64,000 nucleotides of DNA, taken from the NCBI GenBank assembly GCA_047967505.1, contig CM106540.1; one strand, 5' to 3'. This document shows, piece after piece, positions 55,870 through 64,000 of the stretch. The notes beneath the pieces are model-generated. The model saw only the letters and a list, made by a program, of their open reading frames with translations, did not search any database and was not told where the DNA came from. Each line of letters starts with the position of its first letter. Positions within the stretch are counted from its first letter, which is position 1. This DNA is from Dipteris shenzhenensis (Eukaryota; Polypodiophyta; Polypodiopsida; Gleicheniales). A program made the position numbers and the translations under genes.

Positions 55870-56880
55870 GCAATCTCAGCATGTATTTTCTTGCATTAGA
55901 GAAGGGGAAGATAACATGATTCTGGATCTGAGCTATAGTAAGCCTTCCGAGCATAGACCCTCCACTTATGAATTTTAGCTACTGTTGATCTTCGTATCCG
56001 AAACCACGGTGACTTCCTCATACACCTGAGCAGCTCGTCGACATTCAGCTCTTGCGCAATGAGCATATTCCTGTTGTCGTCGGTGGAGAATTGGGTCCGA
56101 GAGGGAGAGCCTTCGAAGTGTGCCTCTAGCCTGCTGGACCAAGTCTATTTGTTATAGTAGGGGTTGTGACTCGGGCAAAAGTGGGGGATCGAAAGGGCAC
56201 CTCCGAGGTAAATTTTCCGTGAAGGTGCCCATTTTTAGGGAGAGGCAAGTGGAAGCATTCGAGAAGAGTGCGCCAGTCATGTTCGTGAGGCCCTGGTCAA
56301 ATCCAAGCTTTTTCATAGTTCTGATTATAAACCCCCAACTAATGTGGTCGTATGCTTTCTCGAGATCAAGGTTCAGAGAAATGTAAATCTTATTCTGCTC
56401 TTCATTTACTATATTATTGCCATCAACCAGGATGGCCTCCTGAATATGCTTACCGTGTATAGAGTATGAAACCGTATTGCCTAGGTGAAGGTATCGGGGC
56501 AGAATGTATTCTTGTGATCATTGTAGGATGGCTGCGGCGGCTAATCATTTTCGGATGCATTTGATTGTTCCAGCGTTCAGTCTTTAGCAATCTTCAGGTG
56601 GATATGATTCAGTTGTTTTGTCATATCTTCTTCGCACAGGTCCGGAATGCAGTCGGGGCCGGGCGACTATTCTGTGGCCATGCAGAAAAACCTTTGACGG
56701 CCAACGAGGACAAGGCTTGGTGGATGTGGATCCATAGCATCTGCCCTCGACAGCATCGATGATGAAATGTTTGCCCTCGGGGGCTGCCGACTATGCTTTG
56801 GACAGAAGAAAAAGATGGTCTATCAATAGCCTTTGTGAAATGACGTGGCCTCACGGCCTGCTTAATCCCCACGCAAGGAA
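55870..56880 (-). pseudogene. LINE reverse-transcriptase fragment (third LINE)
   Basis: The minus strand reads IYISLNLEKAYDHISWGFII near 56390, an RT palm block with the catalytic Asp position changed to Asn-Leu-Glu in LNLEKAYD. Then come KLGFDQGLTNMTGALFSNAS, LKMGTFTENLPRRCPFDPPL and a C-terminal remnant (ECRRAAQVYEEVTVVSDTKI). Upstream, to 56872, a frame with many stops fits the fingers domain. It differs clearly in sequence from the two LINEs at 25-36 and 44-49 kb. Confidence 0.7.
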
Positions 56881-57525
56881 TAATTTGTCATGCAAAGAAA
56901 TTCATACAATAGACGGTGTGTATTTAAAATGGGGAACTCTAATAGCCTTTGTAGCTCTCTCATTGCTTATGTCATCTAGCATTAAGCTAGAATAATAGGT
57001 AGCTTTAGACTAGAGTAGAAGGCTAGATGCTAGCAAGAAAGCATCAACATGAGAAAACAAGGTGAACATAGTTCAGTTGGCCTGGCTTTATGCAAAAACA
57101 TATGTGGTAGTTTCAATTTCTTGTTGGAAGAGAACCTTTTTTTTTACCATTTATGCTCAAGATAAGGACATGAAGACAAGAGAGTGGTCCGATCACCAGT
57201 ATGCAAAATATGTTCCATGCAATGTATTTGTTGTTTAGTTTTTCCATAAGACCACTACACAAAATATGTTCCGTGCGATGTGTTTGTTGTTGTTGTGCCC
57301 ATTATGTATTCATGATAAATGCCCATTCACACATTTAATAAAATCAACCAAAATAACATTATGAGCAACAAAATCCCAAATACAAAGTTTTGTGACTTTG
57401 CACTTGGACATGTATCACTTGCCAATAAAGTTTTCCTAAAGTTTTTCCTACTTCAAAATAAACTCACGTGCATGCTAAACCCTATCATAAAGCTTCACAA
57501 TGAAATGGACTCTGATGCTTGCAGT
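56881..57525. other. no gene recognised
   Basis: AT-rich spacer with a short duplicated phrase (CAAAATATGTTCCRTGCRATGT, then TTGTTG at about 57206 and 57257). No coding content is seen. Confidence 0.4.
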
Positions 57526-57529
57526 GCAC

Positions 57530-58540
57530 TCTATTATGATGCTTTGGAAGTAGACTCTTTCTCTCGAGGCTTTGATGCTTTAGGCGTATATGGACTCTTC
57601 CTTCGAGCATAGAATTTGTCTACTTCCGAGCATGGACTCGATTGTGATGGTTTAGGCGTAGAATCCATTGGAGGCTGTGATTCTCCGGGCATATATTGAA
57701 TTAAGTGTGGGGTAGATTGTGATTCCTTGGGCATAGACTCCTTGGGAGGCTATGATGCTTGCGGCATAGAATGAGTCTCTAGTTTCACTCGTGGACTCTA
57801 CTAGGATGCTTTGGGTGTAGACTCCCCAAAATGGTGTGATGATTTGACCATAGATTGAGTCTCTACTTCTGCGAGTGGACTCCCTTCTGATGCTTTGGGT
57901 TTATACTCGTCGGGCATATGTTGAATCTTTACTTTTGTGGCAGGAGGCTGGACTCAATTGTGATGCTTCAGGAGTAGACTCCTTTAAAGGCTATGATGGA
58001 TAGGGAGTATATTGAGTCTCTACTTCCTCGAAAGCCTTTGATGCAGACTTGGGTGTCTCATTTACCTTAATTGGAGATTGAACAATTATGTATCAAATGG
58101 TATGAGCCAAAAATGTATATAGTTCTGCATCAGAATATGTAGACATTAAGGATTGTGAGCCCTTCACATCAAGTATTTCATCCAGAAGCAACTTGCAGTT
58201 GTAGCACACTCTCCACTCATAGCTGTGCGCATTATTTTGTTCTACAACCTCGCATCGACTTTGTAAGTCCATTGCTTCTTGCAAGTCGCCATCATACTTT
58301 GTGACTTGTTCGATTGCACTTATCAACCTTGATGTAGACCTATCCATCATAACATACAATGGAATGAATAAGTGTATCGTAAAAGCTACATACTACGAAA
58401 GTTACAATGCATTAAGAGTATACTTACACTAACACATTGCCATGATATCTTGCTATTGAATTGGAAAAATAGCATTTCTTGGCTTGTAGGTCCAAAGCCA
58501 CTAAACTCCAATGTAAACTGCATGGCCAATTAATAATATT
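57530..58540 (-). pseudogene. exon-like fragments with Ser/Pro/Thr repeat tail, possibly part of VFFIDE copy 2
   Basis: On the minus strand, 58530-58440 reads FTLEFSGFGPTSQEMLFFQF. 58359-58093 is open and reads SRLISAIEQVTKYDGDLQEA and EWRVCYNCKLLLDEILDVKG. Below 58090 come degenerate repeats of ESTPKASQS / YARRESTP type down to about 57530; on DNA these are units with GACTCC and GATGCTTTGGG. The tail recalls the repetitive ETLEQPTS tail of copy 1, which suggests the same gene, but continuity through the intervening exons is not shown. Confidence 0.4.
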
Positions 58541-59011
58541 TATTATTTGACTACATATTACTTCTGACAAAATTAAATGGGAGGTTAGGGTGTCACTTAC
58601 TCCTCATAATATGAAAAAATGATAACTCATACATTGTCCATATTGAGAGATTGCAGCCAGGTGCATATATCTTCTATTGACTTTTTATTATTATTGAGCC
58701 CTGTAGAAAGCATAGAATCTATGACATATACACACTTTCCAAAAATTGGAGGAAACCAAGATATAATTATAGTGCAACAAAAAAAAAACAAACATTACCT
58801 CATTAGATTTAATCAATATATAAACATTAAGCAAAGATAAAGTTTGTATTAGACTTGAGGGTGGCCATTACAACTTTATCATTAACCTCTTTCTCTCAAT
58901 ATCTTAGGATTTGAATCTCTTCTTCACCAAGTGATAGATGTTGTCCAATGAGAACCTGAACATCAAAGTTGCTTCCCATTTCTTGTAGCTTAGACAAATC
59001 TTCAGAATTCT

Positions 59012-60372
59012 TTAGCGTGAGCGCACCATCATCATATGCTTTGAGTTCCCATATAAGCCAAGTAGTTGACTCTCTATGTTAGGAAAGTCTTTCAGTGATC
59101 CTTTTATTGTCTCAAATATTTCATTTTCAGTTTTTACAGAAATCACCATATCAATTAAACTAAAAGGAAATATTGTGGCCTTCTTGACTTCAGATCTACG
59201 TGAAATCATTTCTTCTTCCTTCCCCTCTGCCATCTATAAAAAATACAAAAGCTTGTGAGATTGGTAGGTTATAGGTAAATCTACTGCTTGTAAAAGAAAA
59301 GTAAATGGTCATACCAAAATATATGTATGTGATTTCTTTGTATAATCTTGTGAGCCGTGAAGATCGTCCATGTCATCGTCTGCAATCATCTATGCATCAC
59401 CTTTATCTTTAACTTGGGAGCCATCAAGCTCATCCATGTCATCATCTCCAATCCTCTTATGTTCCACCTCTTTCTCGTAGTCGATAGTTAGATCAGCTTG
59501 CAAGTAAAAGTGTGCCATGCAAGCCTTTCTTTCGATAATATTAGTGGAATATCCTTTCTTAAGAAGATCTTCGAAAAGATATCCCATCTGTAATAAGGTG
59601 ACCTCCCAATTAGGCGGTTGCAAGTATTCCAACATAGTAGTCAAAAGACTTCCACTTTTTCTTGGATATTCGTAGATTTTGGAGTGCACTTGATGATGAG
59701 GACCTGTGGATTTCTTTCTCCTCTAGCATGAGAGACAAACTCTTGGAAGTCCCCCTTATGTTAGATATGGACTCCACATGCATAAGAGGAATGATTCAAG
59801 GCATTGGACCTTTAGTCCTCATTCTCTCTTGCTTGTCTTCGTTGCATACACACCATTCTAGATTTTGAAATCACCAGCATAAACTTTCTCCAAAGTGTTA
59901 TGCATCTCTTCCTTATTTTCTTTATTGACAAAAATGACAATATTACAAATTCCAGCTCTACTAATGGTGGCATCTAGTATTCTATTGATGAATTTGCGAA
60001 TATCATTGGAAGAAACCTCATCAATAAAGAATACTTGGGGCTTATCCCAACTTGTTTCATCAAGTAAAAAGTCCTCATCTAAAATGCTCTTGTATGCTAC
60101 AACCTTTCCAGATTCTGAAGTGATGTTCACATTGAATTGAAATCCATGGTTGACATCCCTTGATATTCTCATTTTATGCTCATTCGCAAGATTCTCAACA
60201 TATGCAATAACCTGTGGTGGGATTTGGGCTCTCATGAATGAGGTGATGACTTCGGACCCATCTTCTTGATTCTTCATCCACTTATGTTCCCATGCCTTTT
60301 CCTTAGCTGTGAATAAAGCAACTATATGCTTCACAATATTAGGGTGAATATTGCATTGACCAACAGGGATAT
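59012..60372 (-). pseudogene. VFFIDE-family protein, copy 2 (central and C-terminal part)
   Basis: From 60372 the minus-strand frame reads KEKAWEHKWMKNQEDGSEVI, TSWDKPQVFFIDEVSSNDIR and ICNIVIFVNKENKEEM. This parallels copy 1 (KTWARKWLASMD, HAWEKPCVFFIDELEDL, STLVLFMTESHRDAL). After 59858 a second stretch (59689-59390) reads PPNWEVTLLQMGYLFEDLLK, matching GWEVALY*MGFAAEKLL of copy 1, then an acidic DDDMDELDGS. A GT-AG intron (about 59314-59235) leads to MAEGKEEEMISRRSEVKKAT and further frame to about 59012. The copies are clearly homologous but far apart in sequence, so they are old paralogues, not a recent duplication. Confidence 0.65.
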
Positions 60373-60965
60373 CTTTTAATAAACCTATGCTTTAGTATCA
60401 TACACAACCATCAAAAACACGGTCCTAGGTGTGTTATTTGAACAAGTATTTATTGGATGGGCACCACTTTGCAAAAATTCAATATCACCTAGGTTGAGGT
60501 GTGTGCAAAGTATTGTGCCCATCAGATATAATTTTCATGGTTGATCACAAATTATACACAGTTTTTCCCCTAGTGTAATGCACCACCATCAAAAAGCGTG
60601 CTTCTAGATGTGTTATTGGAATAAGTATTGATGGGATGGGTGCACCACTTTGCATGCAGATCAATACCACCTGGTTGAGTCCCGTGCAAAGTATTGTGTG
60701 CATCAAATATGATTTCCATTGTCAACCAAGCATTAAACACCATTTTTTCTTAGTGTCATGCACAAGCATAAAAAAACACCGTCCTAGGTGTGTTATTCAA
60801 ACAAGTACTTATTGGATTGGCACGCCACATTGCATGCAACTCAATACCAACTAGGTTCAGGTGCATGAAAATTATTTAGACCATCTAATATGCTTTGCAT
60901 GGTTGATCATGCATTTTATACCGTTTTTTCCCTAATGTTATGCACAACCATCAAAAAATGCTCCC
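60373..60965. repeat. isolated diverged satellite monomers inside VFFIDE copy 2
   Basis: Three to four monomers of the ~182-bp satellite, phased at about 60444, 60623 and 60803 (steps of 179-180 bp), with TCCTAGGTGTGTTATTCAAA and AAAGTATTGTG blocks. They are more diverged than those of the 1-7 kb arrays. They sit exactly between two parts of the gene. Confidence 0.9.
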
Positions 60966-60974
60966 ACGTTATCT

Positions 60975-61226
60975 TATGTTTTGCAAAAATATCATGATTC
61001 AGTCTTTTGGAGTCAATAAATTATTTTGTTAGATTCTTAAACATACATATTGTGGCCATATAAAAGTTAAAGGGAAGAACCTTTGAAATTTGCTCTTTAG
61101 TGAGTCTTCTAGATCCAGTCCCTTGCTTGTCTACTAAGTTCATTACAAGCATATGCATAATGCTAACCATCAATTGGCTCAAATTTACAATGCAGCAATA
61201 AATTTCTCTTTGCCTCTTTCAAAAAT
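60975..61226 (-). pseudogene. VFFIDE-family protein, copy 2 (N-terminal remnant)
   Basis: The minus strand reads AKRNLLLHCKFEPIDG*HYA, parallel to AKNRFLERCRFEPIDGQQFY in copy 1. The Q codon of copy 1 is a TAG here, a direct CAG-to-TAG example. The frame is cut at 61226 by the CACTA terminus; upstream exons must lie beyond the right end of that element, outside the window. The part between this block and KTWARKW of copy 1 (about 230 residues) is missing where the satellite sits. Confidence 0.65.
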
Positions 61227-61349
61227 CACTACAAGGCATAGGCCCTTTTCTAACGAAAATACCGACGCTTTTTACATTAAATTTTTTTTTTTAAACGGGC
61301 ACAAACGTCGTTATTGAAGTCGTTAAAAGCATCGGAAAAGAACGGTCAC

Positions 61350-61510
61350 TATAAAGCATCGCTATATAGCGACACTGATAATCGTTGCTATATAGCGACT
61401 CTGGTAAACGTCGCTATATAGTGAGGACTAACAGAACTTAAAAAAAGGCATTAGTGGGGCTAAACAGGGCCATAGCAAGCCCTGTTTTGCCCCACCTTTT
61501 TTTTTTTGTA
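61350..61510. repeat. CACTA subterminal repeats
   Basis: CGCTATATAGCG occurs perfectly at 61360 and in variant form at about 61384 and 61411. A hairpin GGGGCTAAACAGGGC / GCCCTGTTTTGCCCC lies at about 61456-61494. Clusters of such short motifs are the usual binding sites of the TNPA-type protein near CACTA ends. Confidence 0.8.
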
Positions 61511-61513
61511 ATT

Positions 61514-61665
61514 ACAAGAAAAAGCTTTTTATTACAAAATTTCTCTTGCGAAAAGGGTGATACAAAATCGCTCAAATGAAATGATCGAGCAACAAAAGCA
61601 TATACGACATTGTTTGTTACAAAATTACCCTTTTGAAAAGGGTGATACAAAATCACTCAAACGAG
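61514..61665. repeat. direct repeat of a 50-bp segment near the CACTA end
   Basis: TTACAAAATTTCTCTTGCGA...GGGTGATACAAAATCGCTCA at 61534 recurs as TTACAAAATTACCC...GGGTGATACAAAATCACTCA at 61619. Confidence 0.7.
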
Positions 61666-61719
61666 TCGATATAAAACATGACATACATGGCGAAGTATAT
61701 GCAAACTACTACTACTACT

Positions 61720-63340
61720 ACTCATTCGAATCGTCCTCATCGTCCTCGTCCTTGTCCTTGTCATGTTGGCCTGATCCTTGGTCCTCGTGAGCTGCACCTG
61801 CTCCCTGACCCTCGTCATGTGCATCTGATCCCTGGCCCTAGTGATCACTCGCCTCCGGTGATGGGATGCTTGAGCTTTGACCCTAAGATTGAACAATATA
61901 AATTGAAAATTAGATTCGAACTTAAAGAATAAAACAATTTAAAAAGTGAGATTACAAGTAGGAGTAGACTTATACCGTGCGAGCAGCCACCTCAGCCTAA
62001 TCGACTGTCACTTCCATTGCCTCTTGCTCAATAAACCACAGCTTTGTTCCTATGTGAAACGCGCATCACATCTCTGCATCTGTAGGAAGATGACCCATCA
62101 TAGCTTGTTGTGGATCCAATTTATGAGAGTTAGATAAAGTGCATGTAATATGTACTAAAACAAATAGAACAATATATTAAATGAGAAGAAGTAGACTTAC
62201 CACGGTTGCCTCGAATGCCAACCGTCCGCCTGCACCAAAGTGCGAAGTACCTATGATGTCTAGCTGTCTCCTCACAGCCCTCCTCTGACCCTCGAACATT
62301 TCGGGATGGTCCCTATTTTGCTTCTTAAAGAACTTCCAATCAGCTTTGTCTGCCCAGCTAGGTTTAGCCATCCCCTTTGTGATGGAAGTACGCAAGGTTG
62401 ATCTACGATGCTTCAAGACCAAACCCATGCGCCCTCGCATATAATTCTCATTAAACTCCCAATGTGGTGGGTTAGGGTATTCTTGTTTTAATTCATCGAT
62501 GACTGTCTGCTTCTTTTGGTCATCTTGATACCGCCAATCAGTAGCAATGCCACTCTTGAAGTGATGACTCATCAACCACCTTATGGTGGCCATCAGTGCT
62601 TTGCCCTTTCTATCTTCTATTTCTTGCAGCCGTGATTTGATAGGAGAGGTCCTCGACTGGGTAAGGAGGACTGATGGTTGTGGCAGAGTCAGAAGGAGTG
62701 GAAGTTGTGCGAACGCTTCCAGAGTGAGGAGTAGTAGTGGGAGTAGGAGAGGGCAAGGGACCTGACTGATACTGTGTCTCGGGACCAAGTGGAGACCTAT
62801 AGGGATGTGAGTGTACTGACTCGTCTACATCTCTCGAGTCAGCACAACATAAGCGACCCCTACTACTCTTCCTTCCCTTATGATAGGCACGTGTAGGCGA
62901 TGACCCCTCAGTCGAAGGGGCACGAGGGGACGGCTGGGCAATACTTCCAGCCATCGCTGTAGGAGAGAGAATTGCTGAGGTCCTCTGAGATAGCAAAGAG
63001 AAGAATCTTGCTGCCTCCTCATCGGTCATCTATGCTACAAACTCATCGAGACTCTCGACAAAGCCATGTGCTTCTAGCAAAGGAGTTCCCCGAGGGGTAG
63101 TCACAGTGCTATGTCCTAGAGGAGTCAGACTAGGGGCAGTTCGCAATGCTAGGTCCAAGAGGAGTCGAACCAGGGGTAGTCGCAGTGCTACATCCGAGAT
63201 GAGTCGGACCAAGGGTAGTCCCCTTAGGTGTTGCCTGAGAGGAATCAAAGTCCTCTAGAGCATAGAGATCGTGATGTCTCCTCCTGCGAGGTTGTCCGTA
63301 CTCATTGGACATGCGATGTGATCCCATGTCTAACATAGAC
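61720..63340 (-). pseudogene. CACTA-associated protein, plant transposase family (Ptta/En/Spm-like)
   Basis: On the minus strand from about 63330: an N-terminal MGSHRMSNEYGQPRRRRHHD, a Pro/Ser/Thr-rich region, and the core at 62640-62201 (RKGKALMATIRWLMSHHFKS, EYPNPPHWEFNENYMRGRMG, WADKADWKFFKKQN, EGQRRAVRRQ, TSHFGAGGRLAFEATV), ending at a GTAAGT donor. A further exon-like stretch near 62100-61975 reads MMGHLPTDAEM. The last one (about 61880-61723) gives an acidic tail (SGQHDKDKDEDDEDDSNE) before a TAG. The core order fits the plant transposase domain common in CACTA elements, a DNA-binding partner of the catalytic subunit. A frameshift near 62630 and several stops are present. Confidence 0.6.
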
Positions 63341-63359
63341 ACAAACACGAAAACAAAAA

Positions 63360-64000
63360 ACAAAAAACAAACATAAGCATAGGCATAGGCATAGGCATAG
63401 GCAAATACATATGCTTATGATCAAAAGGCGAAAATGAGACATACTCATGAGAGAATAAAAAGAGGGAAAAGAGGGAGGAAAGTAAAAAAGAGATTGAAAG
63501 AGGGAGACATATGCTCATGCATAAGCATAAGCATAAGCATAAGAGAAGGAGACATATGCTCATGCTATTGCTTATGCATGAGCATAAGAGAAGGAGACAT
63601 ATGCTTATGCTTATGCATGAGCATGAAAGAGGCGAAAGAGGGGGGGAAAGAGGGACGAAAAGGCATATATCTCCTTCTCTTATGTTCATGCATAAGCATA
63701 AACATGAGCATATGTCTCCTTCTCTTATGCTTATGCTCATGCTTGTGCATAAGAGGAGACATATGCTCATGCATAAGCATAAGAGAAGGAGACATATGCT
63801 CATGCATATGCTTATGCATGAGCATAAGAGAAGGACACATATGCTTATGCTTATGCTTATGCATGAACATAAGAGCATGAGCATGAAAGAGGGGAAAGAG
63901 GGGGGAAAAGAGGGAGGAAAAGAGAAAAAGAGATTCAAAGAGGGGAAAGAGGAAAAGAGAAGAAGGAGAATATATCTCCTTCTCTTATGCTTATGCTTAT
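63360..64000. repeat. CATAAG/GCTTAT hexamer repeats with purine-rich spacers
   Basis: Runs of CATAGG (63375-63405), CATAAG and its complement CTTATG alternate with GAAGGAGACATATGCTCATG and purine-rich GAAAGAGGGGAAAGAGG. Because both orientations are present the tract is rich in short palindromes (TTATGCATAA). Long ORFs on both strands (up to 202 codons of Met/Cys/Ser/Ile repeats) are artefacts. Confidence 0.9.

Larger units (their letters stand above)
61227..64000 (-). mobile_element. CACTA (En/Spm) transposon, one end
   Basis: The element begins CACTACAAGGCATAGGCCCT at 61227, preceded by AAT as a possible 3-bp target duplication. Subterminal palindromes and a transposase-associated gene follow, reading toward this end. 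The other terminus is outside the window. It inserted into VFFIDE copy 2. Confidence 0.85.

Noticed and set aside
63330-63938. Long Met/Cys/Ser/Ile-rich ORFs on both strands
   Set aside because: They are translations of the CATAAG/CTTATG hexamer tract.

Overview
The window looks like nuclear DNA from a land plant with a large, repeat-rich genome. The evidence is several Ty1/copia elements primed by initiator-Met tRNA (PBS of the TGGTATCAGAGCC type), non-LTR elements with an L1-type ORF1 and endonuclease, a CACTA terminus with subterminal repeats, degenerate plant-type telomere repeats (CCCTAAA), a spliced 2-oxoglutarate oxygenase gene and a PPR remnant. I cannot name the species. Several unfamiliar repeated gene families fit a little-studied lineage such as a fern, lycophyte or gymnosperm, but that is a guess. 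Almost nothing here is an intact ordinary gene. The 2OG-oxygenase gene at 51.2-52.6 kb is the best candidate for a functional one.

Layout. 0-0.8 kb: copia integrase fragment. 0.9-7.0 kb: two blocks of a ~182-bp satellite with higher-order structure, separated by a 361-bp AT-rich tandem repeat and a CpG-rich array of the perfect palindrome TACCTCGATCGAGGTA. 7.0-12.5 kb: a minus-strand copia remnant (gag, protease, one LTR), with a 2.6-kb gag-only LTR element nested in its gag. 12.5-13.5 kb: a decayed ParB-like gene cut by that copia LTR. 14.0-15.8 kb: four related palindromic foldback elements. 17.6-22.1 kb: two convergent unrecognised genes; the larger is a ~1,000-codon family with a VFFIDE motif. 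22.5-25.1 kb: mirrored polypyrimidine/polypurine blocks, palindromic motifs and 125-bp repeats. 25.1-36.1 kb: an L1-like LINE split by a full-length copia element (27.8-33.3 kb). 37.4-38.2 kb: interstitial telomere repeats, then a palindrome array. 38.2-38.9 kb: a histone H3-like pseudogene and a 171-bp near-perfect hairpin. 39-43.3 kb: an unrecognised spliced gene and a DDE-transposase-like remnant. 44.1-48.7 kb: a LINE rearranged into inverted arms. 54-57 kb: PPR and LINE fragments. 57.5-61.2 kb: a second, diverged copy of the VFFIDE family, interrupted by satellite monomers and by a CACTA element that runs off the right edge.

The common theme is sequential nesting followed by decay. Many long reading frames stay open in one frame and are broken only by TAG, TAA or TGA codons that a single C-to-T change from CAG, CAA or CGA would produce. 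This is the expected signature of deamination in methylated DNA. The two VFFIDE copies and the ParB-like gene are the most unusual coding material. The two palindrome families and the higher-order satellite are the most unusual non-coding material.
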